Source of the DNA: a virus
Reading direction: 5' to 3' (one strand)
IMG/VR virus record: IMGVR_UViG_3300006735_000013
Span: 62,001-126,000 of that record
Length of the DNA stretch: 64,000 nucleotides
Shown: positions 34,099 to 41,792 of the stretch, piece after piece
Layout of the letters: every line of letters begins with the position of its first letter
Position numbering within the stretch: the stretch's first letter is position 1
Made by a program: the position numbers and the translations under genes
Notes under the pieces: generated by a model
What the model was told of the DNA's origin: nothing
The model's input: only the letters and a program-made list of their open reading frames with translations
Databases searched by the model: none

Positions 34099-35358
34099 TT
34101 ACCCCACGTATATATGATACGGAATCTTTTGCATTGTTTTCTCTGCGTTCTCTAGTTTCTGAGCATCCTGCTCTGCTAACTTAACATATGTTAGCTCTGC
34201 AAGTGTTTCTTTTAGTTCTGTTCTCAGTTTTTCCTGCTCGTCTTTGCCCTCAGACAATAGCGCAGGACCGTTGAGAGTTACGCTCTCGCCCGGTATTGGT
34301 ACGGTTCCGAACTTAGACCTTACTTGACCCAAAGTCTCCTTACAGAGAGCCAATGCGAACCTTCTAATCCACTGCTTGCCTATTGCGTTGATGCTAGTAA
34401 ATGGTATGTTACCAATTGGCAGTGTGTTCATGTTGTTGACACCATCTCTCTTTGGATCTGTTCCAGACCAAGAGTCTTCTGGTATCGAAAACTCTATCGA
34501 CATTTGGCTTGGGCCGCCAGTATAGGGTATCGGGAAAATTCTTAGTTTATTTCCTTTTATCTCATAAGAATAATGTGACATCCTTGTGTATATTGCATCT
34601 TCAAACGCCATAGCTTGTGCTTTGTTGTGCCAAGCAGGTACTAGCTGGAATGTAGAATCATCTGAAAACTGCCCATAATTATGCAGGTTTCCAACAACGT
34701 TGAGTCCACCATAGTAACCAAAGAATCTCCACATTGCATGCGGCGTTTTATAGTATACCTTTTTGATTAATATCTTCTTGTTGCCAATAGATGCAGAGAA
34801 TGCTGCATTCGTCGATAAGATGCTTTGCAAGTCATAGTCTTGGACACCTTCGGTGACGTTGAAGCTGGCAGAATATTGAACCGAATCTTTCAGGCCAACT
34901 TCTGCGCCAACACCTTCGGAAACTTGTCTTCCGATCCCATAATCAAATTTAGGATACTTTAGAGCAACATGAGTTCCCTCAAGCGATGAGCTAAGTGGGC
35001 TAGTTTGAATATTTCCTTTAGAATCAAAGCTTCCTGTTGTGTTTCCAAGTGTATTCGATAAGATATTGGTAGCTTGATGAACGTTGACTAAGTAACAATA
35101 TTCCAACACTGCTTCTTCATAGGCTGCATAAACATTTCCCTCTGTTAGCTCTATGTCTAGGACATCACCTCCAAGTTTCTTGTAGACATATGACACCTGG
35201 TCGACAGCGCCATTCAAAAACTCTGATGAATACAGGGCTACTGATGTATCGGAGTAGATCTTGTATGGTAAGGCTGCATTAACATTTCCGGCCGTCCCAG
35301 TGATAGGCAAGATAACCGCTGATAACGTACTGGCCGGTGTAAGGGTAGGTAAAGACAT
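34099..35358 (-). CDS. neck protein, T4 gp13-like head-tail connector
   Basis: 419 residues. The N-terminus has YSSEFLNGAVDQVSYVYKKLGGDVLDIELTEGNVYAAYEEAVLEY, the helical connector part. The middle has a beta domain, HAMWRFFGYYGG and LRIFPIPYTGGPSQMSIEFSIPEDSW. The C-terminus has WIRRFALALCKETLGQVRSKFGTVPIPGESVTLNGPALL, which is well kept among T4-like neck proteins. In T4 gp13 binds below the portal and with gp14 closes the filled head. A GAGGG site precedes ATG, and the next gene starts 5 bases after its stop. Confidence 0.8.
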   Translation of the reverse strand: MSLPTLTPASTLSAVILPITGTAGNVNAALPYKIYSDTSVALYSSEFLNGAVDQVSYVYKKLGGDVLDIELTEGNVYAAYEEAVLEYCYLVNVHQATNILSNTLGNTTGSFDSKGNIQTSPLSSSLEGTHVALKYPKFDYGIGRQVSEGVGAEVGLKDSVQYSASFNVTEGVQDYDLQSILSTNAAFSASIGNKKILIKKVYYKTPHAMWRFFGYYGGLNVVGNLHNYGQFSDDSTFQLVPAWHNKAQAMAFEDAIYTRMSHYSYEIKGNKLRIFPIPYTGGPSQMSIEFSIPEDSWSGTDPKRDGVNNMNTLPIGNIPFTSINAIGKQWIRRFALALCKETLGQVRSKFGTVPIPGESVTLNGPALLSEGKDEQEKLRTELKETLAELTYVKLAEQDAQKLENAEKTMQKIPYHIYVG

Positions 35359-35370
35359 TTAGTGTCCCTC

Positions 35371-35380
35371 GCTAAATAGA
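35371..35380 (-). promoter_or_regulatory. CTATTTA motif next to the gp13-like start
   Basis: Minus strand TCTATTTAGC, only 13 bases before ATG. It resembles the other sites but is too close to be a normal promoter -10, so it may be chance. Confidence 0.15.
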
Positions 35381-35410
35381 GTTATTCAATATAACTAGTA
35401 TTTGAGGGAA

Positions 35411-35776
35411 CTAATCGGCGGAAGTCGTTTTTTTAGTTGCTCGCTTTCTGCGAGTTGTCGTCTTCTTTGTTGTGGCCTTTTTCGATGTTGTCTTTTTAGT
35501 AGTTCTAGTTTTAGTTGTTTTTGGTGTTTCAACTGTTGGCTCTTCAATCTGAATTGTTTGAAGTTGTGGTTCTGGTGCTGGCACTACAACCTCTTCGGCA
35601 GCTTCTGGTTCCGGTTCTTTGTTTGTGATAACTTCAACTGTTTCGTCTTCGGTTATCTCTTCCCCGGTATTCATATCGATCTCGATGACGCCGCGTTTTC
35701 TTGCTAATGCTTCACGCTTGGTTGCGTATTTGCTAGCATATTTAGACATTGTCATTCTTTTCTTTCTTTTTCCCAT
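35411..35776 (-). CDS. small protein with histone H1-like basic tail
   Basis: 121 residues in three parts. The head is basic (MGKRKKRMTMSKYASKYATKREALARKRG). The acidic middle has EVITNKEPEPEAAEEVVVPAPEPQ. The tail from about residue 82 consists almost only of Lys, Arg, Thr and Ala (TRTTKKTTSKKATTKKTTTRRKR). Such tails bind nucleic acid without sequence preference in H1-like proteins. It stands downstream of an intrinsic terminator with only 14 bases of free space, in the capsid/neck gene block. A DNA-condensing or packaged internal head protein is possible (inference); T4 also packages basic internal proteins. Confidence 0.7.
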   Translation of the reverse strand: MGKRKKRMTMSKYASKYATKREALARKRGVIEIDMNTGEEITEDETVEVITNKEPEPEAAEEVVVPAPEPQLQTIQIEEPTVETPKTTKTRTTKKTTSKKATTKKTTTRRKRATKKTTSAD

Positions 35777-35790
35777 TGTTTTTCCTTTTC

Positions 35791-35821
35791 AAAATAAAAA
35801 GCCCCCCTTTGCAGGGGGGCA
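35791..35821 (-). terminator. intrinsic terminator between two basic-protein genes
   Basis: GCCCCCC (35801-35807) pairs with GGGGGGC (35814-35820) around TTTGCA. The minus strand continues with TTTTTATTTTG. It lies 9 bases after the stop of the 38-residue gene. Confidence 0.9.
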
Positions 35822-35829
35822 TGAAGATT

Positions 35830-35946
35830 TTACTCTTCTTTGGCTTCTTTAGCCTTTGGTTTTTCAGCCTTTGGTTTTTCAGCCTTCTTGGGGGCTGCCT
35901 TTTTAGGGGCAGCTTTTGCTTTTGCTCTTCTTGCTCTAGATGACAT
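35830..35946 (-). CDS. 38-residue Lys/Ala-rich protein
   Basis: A short gene of 39 codons: ATG at 35946 with TAAGGAG 9 bases upstream, TAA at 35830, followed at once by a strong terminator. The product is almost all Ala, Lys, Pro and Glu (MSSRARRAKAKAAPKK, then AEKPKAEKPKAKEAKEE), like the C-terminal domain of histone H1. It is flanked by the capsid-associated protein gene and the other basic protein gene. Because it has a ribosome site, clean ends and the same composition as its neighbour, I think it is real. It may bind DNA in the head (inference). Confidence 0.7.
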   Translation of the reverse strand: MSSRARRAKAKAAPKKAAPKKAEKPKAEKPKAKEAKEE

Positions 35947-35959
35947 GGTTCATTTCTCC

Positions 35960-36550
35960 TTACAGATCTGCAGGAACCGCAGCTCCATATATGGTAATAA
36001 GTAATTTTCCAGCTGTTAAAGTAGCAGCGGTATCATTTTCACCCTGACAAACATAAAGAAATTTATCAGCTACTGCATTGTTATCATACAAAACTGATGT
36101 GTCTACACCTACGGTGTTTGCGATGCCTGTGATGGCTGCAGTTTGAGTGTCGGCTTGAGTTCCGCCAGCGGCGGTAGGCTTGCCTACACCATCAACACCA
36201 AACTCAAGGTCAATTGTGGTTGTGCCGCCGACGAGAGCTTCTAAAACTTGAACTCTCAGTTCATTGACCACTCCAACTTTTGCTACTGTTAATTGCCCTA
36301 TACTAGAGACTGTATCAATAACTCCCATCGCAGCCGTATCACCGTTGCCGCCGCCGTTACCTGATGTGCTAATTGCCGCCTTAGATGTGCCAAGGTCTAA
36401 TGCAATTTCTGTGATTATCTGATGACCTTCTCTTTTTTGTGTTGTTGACACAATAGCGTCCTTAATTCCTGCGCCGGCACCCAGATCAACCGATTGTCCT
36501 TTCTTGTCCAAAGAGAACAGTCTCTTTCTACCTAATCTTCTGCTACCCAT
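35960..36550 (-). CDS. capsid-associated structural protein, unknown type
   Basis: 196 residues. N-terminal GSRRLGRKRLFSLDKKGQSVDLGAGAGIKDAIVSTTQKREGHQIITEIALDLG is of a kind I associate with structural proteins of marine T4-like phages encoded near the capsid gene. The rest is Gly/Ala/Thr-rich beta, without Cys except one near the end. It follows the capsid gene after a terminator and a CTATTTA motif, with a strong GGAGG site 8 bases before ATG. A decoration or head-vertex protein is plausible; not proven. Confidence 0.65.
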   Translation of the reverse strand: MGSRRLGRKRLFSLDKKGQSVDLGAGAGIKDAIVSTTQKREGHQIITEIALDLGTSKAAISTSGNGGGNGDTAAMGVIDTVSSIGQLTVAKVGVVNELRVQVLEALVGGTTTIDLEFGVDGVGKPTAAGGTQADTQTAAITGIANTVGVDTSVLYDNNAVADKFLYVCQGENDTAATLTAGKLLITIYGAAVPADL

Positions 36551-36674
36551 AATTATTTCCTCCTTATTATGTGGTTAACGTTAACGCTTATCATCCACGA
36601 AACATAGCCAGCCACCTCGGCTATATCTCTTCAAGGGCCAGTGGCGTTACGACCCAGGAGGAATCAAAGTCACT

Positions 36675-36684
36675 AATAAATAGC
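36675..36684 (-). promoter_or_regulatory. CTATTTA motif after the capsid terminator
   Basis: Minus strand GCTATTTATT, 7 bases beyond the T run of the capsid-gene terminator and about 125 bases before the next ATG. The 5' leader between them has a 12-base palindrome (GTTAACGTTAAC, 36583-36594) and several short inverted repeats, but no ORF or RNA gene that I can recognise. Confidence 0.4.
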
Positions 36685-36690
36685 TTTCAG

Positions 36691-36727
36691 AAAAAAGAAA
36701 AGCCCCACCAAGTTAATGATGGGGCTG
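36691..36727 (-). terminator. intrinsic terminator after the major capsid gene
   Basis: AGCCCCA and TGGGGCT (36701-36707 and 36720-36726) enclose a 12-base loop. The minus strand continues with TTTCTTTTTT. It is 28 bases after the capsid stop codon. Confidence 0.85.
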
Positions 36728-36754
36728 AATCTTTTTGTTATCGGACTTTAGCTA

Positions 36755-38566
36755 CTAGCTAGAGCCTTCCTCACCTAAGAGGCCGCGGACGACAACAAGA
36801 CCGTACATATCAGGTCGTACCATCTTCTTAGCGTAACGGGTCATGACACCCTTACGTGGCACGAAGTCTTCCGTACCAAAGATGGTTGGTGTTACCTGCA
36901 ATGGTACGTAAGGAGCGTAGACAAATCCGCTTTCGAGGAATGAACTACCCTTACGGCCAACGAGGAGTACGTTACGCAAGAAATATGGATCAACGTAAAC
37001 GTCGAACTTCTTGCTCAAGCTACCAGCCTTGACAGCACCGATGGTGCCGCGGTCCGTATCAGCAGTTACGCTTGCGCGGAAACCGCTTGTGAACTCAAGG
37101 ATGTTGGCAACTTCTGGTGAACAAACAACAAAGTTTGCACCACCGCGAAGTGTCTTTCTGTGGATCTGAGCGCTAACGTCATTGATAGTCTCGATGAGTG
37201 TCTCATACCACTCACTGACTGTACCAGTGAAATCAGGAGCTGCGGCTGAAGCGCCAAGCTCATTACCGTTGCTGTCAACAAAAAGACCAGGAGCACGACT
37301 CCAGTAACGAGTACCAGCGGTTGCACCGTCGATCAATTCGTGAAGAAGTTCACGGTCAATTTCAAGAGCGATCTGCTCAGAAAGAATACCAGTCAACTCA
37401 ACCTCAGCGTCAAGGTTGTGATAAGCATTGAGGTCTTGACCCAATTCTGGGGACCACTTTGCCTTCAACTTCTTGGTCTGAGCTGTAACAGCGATACTGT
37501 CAACCTTGATGTCGATCTCAGCGATAGTGTTCTTAGCTACACCAGAACCTTGATTTCCGGTACCTGTATCCGGCTCTTCAAGGGCCCATGCGTCTCCACC
37601 AACAACAGAACCAAGTCCGTTCCCAGCTTGTAATTGATCCTTAAGTGGCACAGTCATGACTGAAGCCTGTGCTGCGATCGTCGCGGCGCCGGCGTCATGA
37701 ATAACAACAACAAGGTGATTTACACCACTAACGGTTTCAACTCTTGTAAGTCTCCTGACAAGTGAGCCATTATCAGTTGGCAAGGTGCTGAAGTCGATTG
37801 CTGCCAATCGACCCAAATCAACTTGAGTATTTGCGCCGCCGGCTGGACCGCCAAAGGCCACGTCCGAGGTCGCTGGGCCGCCAATTGAACCAGTTGACAT
37901 AATAACAGAAACTGTACCGCCTGCTGCGAGAATATCCGGGTCGAATCTGATCGCCTTCTTCTGTGCCTGAGTCAATGATGAAACTGTTGCACTAGTAACT
38001 GCTTCTCCACCTAGTCGGTTGAGCACAGTACCGGAAAGGGCGACGAAGCCGCCGGCCGCGCCAATTGTAGTCGAACCAGTTGCAGATGTCTGAGAGATAC
38101 CTGCTTCATAGTGTCCACCAGGGCCTGAAGCGTCTGGTGAGCCGGCAAGATCAACACCGCCAGTCAACTGGCGAGCGACAACGTTGCCACCATATATTGA
38201 AGCGCCTTTTGCTGCCCCTCCGCGGGCTGATTCGTGTGTAAAGTCAAGGAAGAAGATGAGGCCAGATGGCAAGCTCATCGGCTGAACCGAGACAAGATCG
38301 TTTGCAATCAATCCACCGAATACACGGCGAACGATTGGGAATGCAACTGCTGCGAAGCCTTCGACATCGCCAGCAGCCATAGAAGAAGCCTCACGCAGAA
38401 GCTCCTTGGCCTGGTTTTCAAGTAGGACGGCCATCCCCTGCTTTTGTTGTCCTTCGTTGAGTCCGTCGAGAAGACCTGTCTGCTGCCACTTGTTAAGTAG
38501 AGCTTCGCCTTCCTTCTGAACATTACGCTGAACAACACCTTCAGTTAGTCTTTGTAATACAGACAT
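36755..38566 (-). CDS. major capsid protein, T4 gp23-like
   Basis: 603 residues. Conserved gp23 blocks: FPIVRRVFGGLIANDLVSVQPMSLPSGLIFFL near residues 75-110 (T4: VRRAIPNLIAFDICGVQPMNSPTGQVF), KLKAKWSPELGQDLNAYHNLDAEVELTGILSEQIALEIDRELL in the middle, and PYVPLQVTPTIF...KGVMTRYAKKMVRPDMYG at the end. Residues about 110-330 hold a Gly/Ala-rich insertion not in T4 gp23 as far as I can align. The N-terminal 65 residues are helical and probably removed by the gp21-like protease (known for T4). Own terminator downstream; follows the scaffold gene by 24 bases. Confidence 0.95.
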   Translation of the reverse strand: MSVLQRLTEGVVQRNVQKEGEALLNKWQQTGLLDGLNEGQQKQGMAVLLENQAKELLREASSMAAGDVEGFAAVAFPIVRRVFGGLIANDLVSVQPMSLPSGLIFFLDFTHESARGGAAKGASIYGGNVVARQLTGGVDLAGSPDASGPGGHYEAGISQTSATGSTTIGAAGGFVALSGTVLNRLGGEAVTSATVSSLTQAQKKAIRFDPDILAAGGTVSVIMSTGSIGGPATSDVAFGGPAGGANTQVDLGRLAAIDFSTLPTDNGSLVRRLTRVETVSGVNHLVVVIHDAGAATIAAQASVMTVPLKDQLQAGNGLGSVVGGDAWALEEPDTGTGNQGSGVAKNTIAEIDIKVDSIAVTAQTKKLKAKWSPELGQDLNAYHNLDAEVELTGILSEQIALEIDRELLHELIDGATAGTRYWSRAPGLFVDSNGNELGASAAAPDFTGTVSEWYETLIETINDVSAQIHRKTLRGGANFVVCSPEVANILEFTSGFRASVTADTDRGTIGAVKAGSLSKKFDVYVDPYFLRNVLLVGRKGSSFLESGFVYAPYVPLQVTPTIFGTEDFVPRKGVMTRYAKKMVRPDMYGLVVVRGLLGEEGSS

Positions 38567-38590
38567 TGTATTATTCCTCCAAAAATGTTT

Positions 38591-39904
38591 TTATTTCTTT
38601 ATTCCTGCTAATTTTTGCATTCTACTATACAAAGGATTAGCGGCCTTCTGTTTTTGCTCATTACGAGCGCCTACAAGTAGTGTTGAACGTCTCGAAACTG
38701 CTTCGCTAAGAGTTCCCGACTTCTTCTCTGCAGGTGAAGATGTCACTGTCTCTTGGAGCGTCTCAAAGACTATCCTTGCTTCTTGTACAGTCGTGGCTTT
38801 TGAAATAGACTCGACAATTTTCTCTTTTTGTCGCTCATTCAGGGAGGTATTCTCTAAAGCACGGTTAATATACAGCAGCTTTGCGTTAGAAACATTTGTG
38901 GTTTCCAACTTTTCTTGCAAAGTTTCAAATGCTGTAATATATTTATCGTTCTGCGCCTCTAATTTAGTGGCAGCAGAAGCTAAAGTCTTGTTTTCTTTCT
39001 GTAAAGCTGCTACTGTTTTACGCAGCTCTTCGTTTTCTTCTTTTACTTCGCTATCTTGTTCACGCGCAAGGAGCATTTGCTCATACTCGCGCATAATAGA
39101 TTCTGGTGTTCCGGCCCATCCGGACTTTTGTGGCTCAAAGTCGACTCTTACAGCCTCATCTATGGCCCAGTCCTCGTCTAACTCCATCTCTTCAAACATC
39201 TCATCCTCTTCGAGGTAGTTTTCACCAATACCAGTATACTCATCCTCTTCTGCTACTTCCATCTCTTCAAGCGCATCGTCTTCGTCTTCATAGAGAAAGT
39301 CGCGAATCGCTTCTGCAAGCTGGTCTTGTGTAATATCGACGTCTACATCTGCGTCAAAATCAGGAGTATCTTGTATATCTATGCCAATATCGTCGTCAAA
39401 ATCGAAGTCGTCTTCAAAATCATCTTCGAAATCATCTTCGAAATCATCCTCAAAATCGTCTTCATCAGTTATATCAATACCTATTTCATCATCAGAAAAT
39501 TCATCATCGCCGGCAAATACCCCGCCTTGTTCACTTGGAAGCTCCTGTCTTATGCTGTCAAGCTTAATATCCACAATCTCGTCGTCTGGATCATCTAAGT
39601 CAGGGTCGAAGCCGTCTGGTATAGACCCTATCAAACTATCTGCAAACTCTTGTGTTGCGTCTCCCTCTTCAGCAGTTGGGTCGCCAGCCATGGGATCTGC
39701 ACCCATACCAGGATCCATTGCCATCGGGTCTTCTTCCATACCCATTCCTAGATCAGCAAAGGGATCCTCTTGCTCTAAGAGCTTGCCGACCGCTTCCTTT
39801 ACTTCGTTTGAGTACTTCTCTATCACGAGGTTTTCCGCGTTCTTTAGGGCAGCTTCCTTGAGAGCCTTAGCATCGATAATTGCTTTCTCTAGTAGACTTG
39901 ACAT
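38591..39904 (-). CDS. prohead scaffold protein, T4 gp22-like
   Basis: 437 residues, extremely acidic. It starts with a helical SSLLEKAIIDAKALKEAALKNAENLVIEKY. The middle (about 45-240) is a long Asp/Glu stretch with a run of EDDF repeats near 147-165. From 270 on there is a long coiled coil (EQDSEVKEENEELRKTVAALQKENKTLASAATKLE), and the end NPLYSRMQKLAGIKK is a typical scaffold tail. The place just before the capsid gene and after the protease agrees with T4 order 21-22-23. The scaffold is degraded by the protease during head maturation in T4. A strong motif lies 56 bases before ATG. Confidence 0.88.
   Translation of the reverse strand: MSSLLEKAIIDAKALKEAALKNAENLVIEKYSNEVKEAVGKLLEQEDPFADLGMGMEEDPMAMDPGMGADPMAGDPTAEEGDATQEFADSLIGSIPDGFDPDLDDPDDEIVDIKLDSIRQELPSEQGGVFAGDDEFSDDEIGIDITDEDDFEDDFEDDFEDDFEDDFDFDDDIGIDIQDTPDFDADVDVDITQDQLAEAIRDFLYEDEDDALEEMEVAEEDEYTGIGENYLEEDEMFEEMELDEDWAIDEAVRVDFEPQKSGWAGTPESIMREYEQMLLAREQDSEVKEENEELRKTVAALQKENKTLASAATKLEAQNDKYITAFETLQEKLETTNVSNAKLLYINRALENTSLNERQKEKIVESISKATTVQEARIVFETLQETVTSSPAEKKSGTLSEAVSRRSTLLVGARNEQKQKAANPLYSRMQKLAGIKK
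39410..39463 (-). repeat. 12-bp tandem repeat in the scaffold gene
   Basis: About four and a half copies of a 12-base unit (TCTTCGAAATCA on the plus strand, with one or two changes per copy), encoding EDDF repeats. Adjacent copies near 39422-39446 are identical over 12 bases, so the array may be length-variable through slippage. Confidence 0.85.
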
Positions 39905-39959
39905 TCTTTTAAACTCCTAAAATAATTTGTTCTCTTGCAAATAAGAAAACTTTCTCTAG

Positions 39960-39973
39960 ATAAATAGTATTTT
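39960..39973 (-). promoter_or_regulatory. 14-base A/T motif upstream of the scaffold gene
   Basis: Minus strand AAAATACTATTTAT, identical over 14 bases to the site at 57972-57985. It is 56 bases before the scaffold ATG, in a 104-base gap that holds no gene. Probable late promoter for the scaffold-capsid unit (inference). Confidence 0.5.
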
Positions 39974-40008
39974 ATTTTGGTAAAGGGATGGAAAAAATTT
40001 TGAGGTGG

Positions 40009-40389
40009 TTAGAAGGTGGAAAGTAGGAGCCAAACCTTTTCGGTATCATCTGCGTTGGTACCATTATGAGTAACCCTAACTTTGTCTGCTCCGGCCACTT
40101 CGAAAATTCTTGTATGACCATCTGCAACTACAATTGTTGACTCGTCTGATACCTCAACAAGCTCTGACCATATGCCGGCGCCGTGATAATATACTTCGAC
40201 CTTGGTTACCGAGGCAGCGGTACCGCAAACAATATGCAAGAACCTTTGGTTTTCTGTAAAATATGCAGTTGTACTTATAGCGTGTGCAGTGCTGCTTGCA
40301 CCGTTAACATTCTTTGGTCTTCTGGTTCTACCCCAGCTGCTATGTCTGTGAAATTCTGATGCTGGTGGTGTGTTGCTAAATCCTGCCAT
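40009..40389 (-). CDS. small beta-rich protein of unknown function, 126 residues
   Basis: Not recognised. Starts with MAGFSNTPPASEFHRHSSWGRTRRPKNVNG, a flexible basic head. Then come alternating strands (FLHIVCGTAASVTKVEVYYHG, TIVVADGHTRIFEVAGADKVRVTHNG) that look like an immunoglobulin-type sandwich. It is placed between the ribosomal protein S21 gene and the scaffold gene, in the head module. A minor capsid or head decoration protein is possible (inference). Weak ribosome site (CGGAG). Confidence 0.6.
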   Translation of the reverse strand: MAGFSNTPPASEFHRHSSWGRTRRPKNVNGASSTAHAISTTAYFTENQRFLHIVCGTAASVTKVEVYYHGAGIWSELVEVSDESTIVVADGHTRIFEVAGADKVRVTHNGTNADDTEKVWLLLSTF

Positions 40390-40401
40390 TATAATGCTCC
40401 G

Positions 40402-40641
40402 TCACTTATATTCGTTTTCTAAACGCTTTTTTTCTTTTGCGTTTGCTATTTTAATTAGTCTCATCTTTTCTAATTTCTTTTTTCTTCTCTTCACTGAACG
40501 CTTGGTGTAGTGTCTGCGTTCGCGAACCTCTTCCAGAATGCCACATTTCTTTACTTTTCTAGTAAACTTTTTTATCATTCTTTCGACCTGGCTTTGGTCT
40601 GTAATTTTTATTTCTGCATGAACTGGTGTTCTACGTCCCAT
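40402..40641 (-). CDS. rpsU: ribosomal protein bS21 homologue
   Basis: 79 residues. After a short head it has AEIKITDQSQVERMIKKFTRKVKKCGILEEVRERRHYTKRSVKRRKKKLEKMRL. This is the bS21 pattern: an N-terminal strand, a helix with RFKRKVEKAGI, LxExRrRxxYEKPSxKRKRKK, and a basic helical tail. bS21 sits on the small subunit near the anti-Shine-Dalgarno end of 16S rRNA and acts in initiation. Phage-encoded bS21 genes are known from large environmental phages; they are thought to bias host ribosomes towards phage messages. Its place inside the head gene block is odd. Confidence 0.9.
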   Translation of the reverse strand: MGRRTPVHAEIKITDQSQVERMIKKFTRKVKKCGILEEVRERRHYTKRSVKRRKKKLEKMRLIKIANAKEKKRLENEYK

Positions 40642-40651
40642 TTTACTTCCT

Positions 40652-41074
40652 TTATTTTAGTTGATCCCATCTCTGTCCTGCTAAACTAAACAAACCGCTG
40701 ATATCCACCCCTGCGTCGCTAGGAGCTCTACCAGCAAGTGGCCCTTGGGGCGAGGCGGCGCTACCTGGTTTCCCGGCTGAAGTCAGAGGCTCAGTGCCTT
40801 CAAAAATCTTTGCCATTTTATCATTACCAATTGCATCGAGCATCTTTCTTTTGGTTTCAAGCATGCGCTTCCGTTGCTCTTCTTGCTTTTCTTCTTTTAT
40901 TTGTTGTTGTATTTCTGGTCTTGGCTGGTGAGGTGTTGCAGTTTCAACCATCAAATTTTGAGCCTTAGTTATTCCAAAGGCGACTTCTGCTATAATTTCG
41001 GACAAGACACCTTCTTCAAATAATGTTTCTTTGACGCACTCTTTTATTAGGGCTTTTAGTTCTGATTTCTTCAT
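40652..41074 (-). CDS. small head-module protein of unknown function, 140 residues
   Basis: Not recognised by family. Helical acidic N-terminus (KKSELKALIKECVKETLFEEGVLSEIIAEVAFGI), then a Gln/Glu/Lys-rich helix (QQQIKEEKQEEQRKRMLETKRKMLDAIG) and a Gly/Ala/Pro linker, ending in SGLFSLAGQRWDQLK. It follows the prohead protease with no gap. T4 has small core proteins (gp67, gp68) near gp21, and the composition would fit, but I see no direct similarity. Confidence 0.6.
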   Translation of the reverse strand: MKKSELKALIKECVKETLFEEGVLSEIIAEVAFGITKAQNLMVETATPHQPRPEIQQQIKEEKQEEQRKRMLETKRKMLDAIGNDKMAKIFEGTEPLTSAGKPGSAASPQGPLAGRAPSDAGVDISGLFSLAGQRWDQLK

Positions 41075-41680
41075 TTATTCCTCAAACTTATATAGGATAT
41101 TGTTCAAAGAGCGATTGATCTTGTCACCCCGAGTAAATATATTTGGCCTCTCTCTTGCTTCTTTCAATTTCATGAAGGCGCCTGGAGTGGAAGGGTCAGA
41201 AACCATATCAAAACATATAAGCTGAAAATCGTCTTGGACTTCCGATATTCCGTCCTTCTCTTTCAAGGAGCCTAGGCCGCGTGAAGAAATGCCAAGCTGT
41301 ACTCCAGAGTCGACAAGCGACCTAAGTATAAGTCCAGAGGGCGTGTTTAGTACTTTAATTTTTCCATAACATTTTGGGCCATCCATCCAGATTGCTGTAA
41401 CAAGGTGAGATGCGTTAACAAGATTTATAATTGAAGATTCTGGGTGGTCTAGTTCTCCCAGGGCCCTGTTTTCTGCCACCAGCTTGTTATAGGTTCTTAT
41501 CTCTCTTTCCAGTATTCTTCTTGGATAAGAGCGCCCATTTCCATTCTTTACCTCTGCTTCCTGCATTAGTCCAGAGAGAATGCAGCCACCTTCCGCAACA
41601 AACTTCTTTTCAGCCTCTGTTAGAAGGTCTTGGCAGATTCCTCCATCGCAGAGTTCATAATACTCTCTTATAAGCTTCAT
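41075..41680 (-). CDS. prohead maturation protease, T4 gp21-like
   Basis: 201 residues. Serine protease of the herpesvirus assemblin-like fold that cuts scaffold and capsid proteins in the prohead. Seen: GGCILSGLMQEAEVKNGNGRSYP near residue 31; ALGELDHPESSIINLVNASHLV with the catalytic His; and QLGISSRGLGSL with the catalytic Ser, then DFQLICFDMVSDPSTPGA. All match T4 gp21 and the related marine phage proteases. It starts after a GAGG site and a small hairpin, and is followed by the small head protein gene with no space. Confidence 0.93.
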   Translation of the reverse strand: MKLIREYYELCDGGICQDLLTEAEKKFVAEGGCILSGLMQEAEVKNGNGRSYPRRILEREIRTYNKLVAENRALGELDHPESSIINLVNASHLVTAIWMDGPKCYGKIKVLNTPSGLILRSLVDSGVQLGISSRGLGSLKEKDGISEVQDDFQLICFDMVSDPSTPGAFMKLKEARERPNIFTRGDKINRSLNNILYKFEE

Positions 41681-41697
41681 ATTTACCTCTACTATAA

Positions 41698-41712
41698 GCG
41701 GGGGTCACCCGC
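41698..41712 (-). other. small GC-rich hairpin before the prohead protease gene
   Basis: GCGGG and CCCGC enclose a 5-base loop. No T run follows on the minus strand, so it is not a terminator. It lies 18 bases before the protease ATG and just after the 21-codon ORF, and may affect translation or mRNA stability. Confidence 0.4.
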
Positions 41713-41717
41713 GTCAG

Positions 41718-41783
41718 CTAAGCTCCCTTACAGCAATTTGCAACAGGGCGTAAGAACCATCTAATATTGTTTATGTTATTCAT
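41718..41783 (-). CDS. possible 21-residue peptide gene
   Basis: ATG at 41783 with GAGGAG 5 bases upstream, 21 codons, TAG at 41718. Product MNNINNIRWFLRPVANCCKGA, with a central aromatic/basic core and a Cys pair. The ribosome site overlaps the stop of the membrane protein gene 10 bases upstream, as for coupled genes. The 112-base gap to the protease gene holds nothing else apart from the hairpin. Without homologues I cannot tell a real peptide from a leader ORF controlling the protease. Confidence 0.45.
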   Translation of the reverse strand: MNNINNIRWFLRPVANCCKGA

Positions 41784-41792
41784 TGTAACTCC

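Noticed and set aside
36583-36594. 12-base palindrome GTTAACGTTAAC as an operator
   Set aside because: Single copy in a leader, no partner site or regulator seen; kept only as a note in the leader description.
39381-39920. Plus-strand Ser-rich frame of 179 codons
   Set aside because: Complement of the Asp/Glu repeats in the scaffold gene; low complexity and no start signals.
41690-41770. tRNA-like structure near the prohead protease gene
   Set aside because: Only one 5-bp hairpin; no acceptor stem, T-loop or anticodon arm can be drawn.
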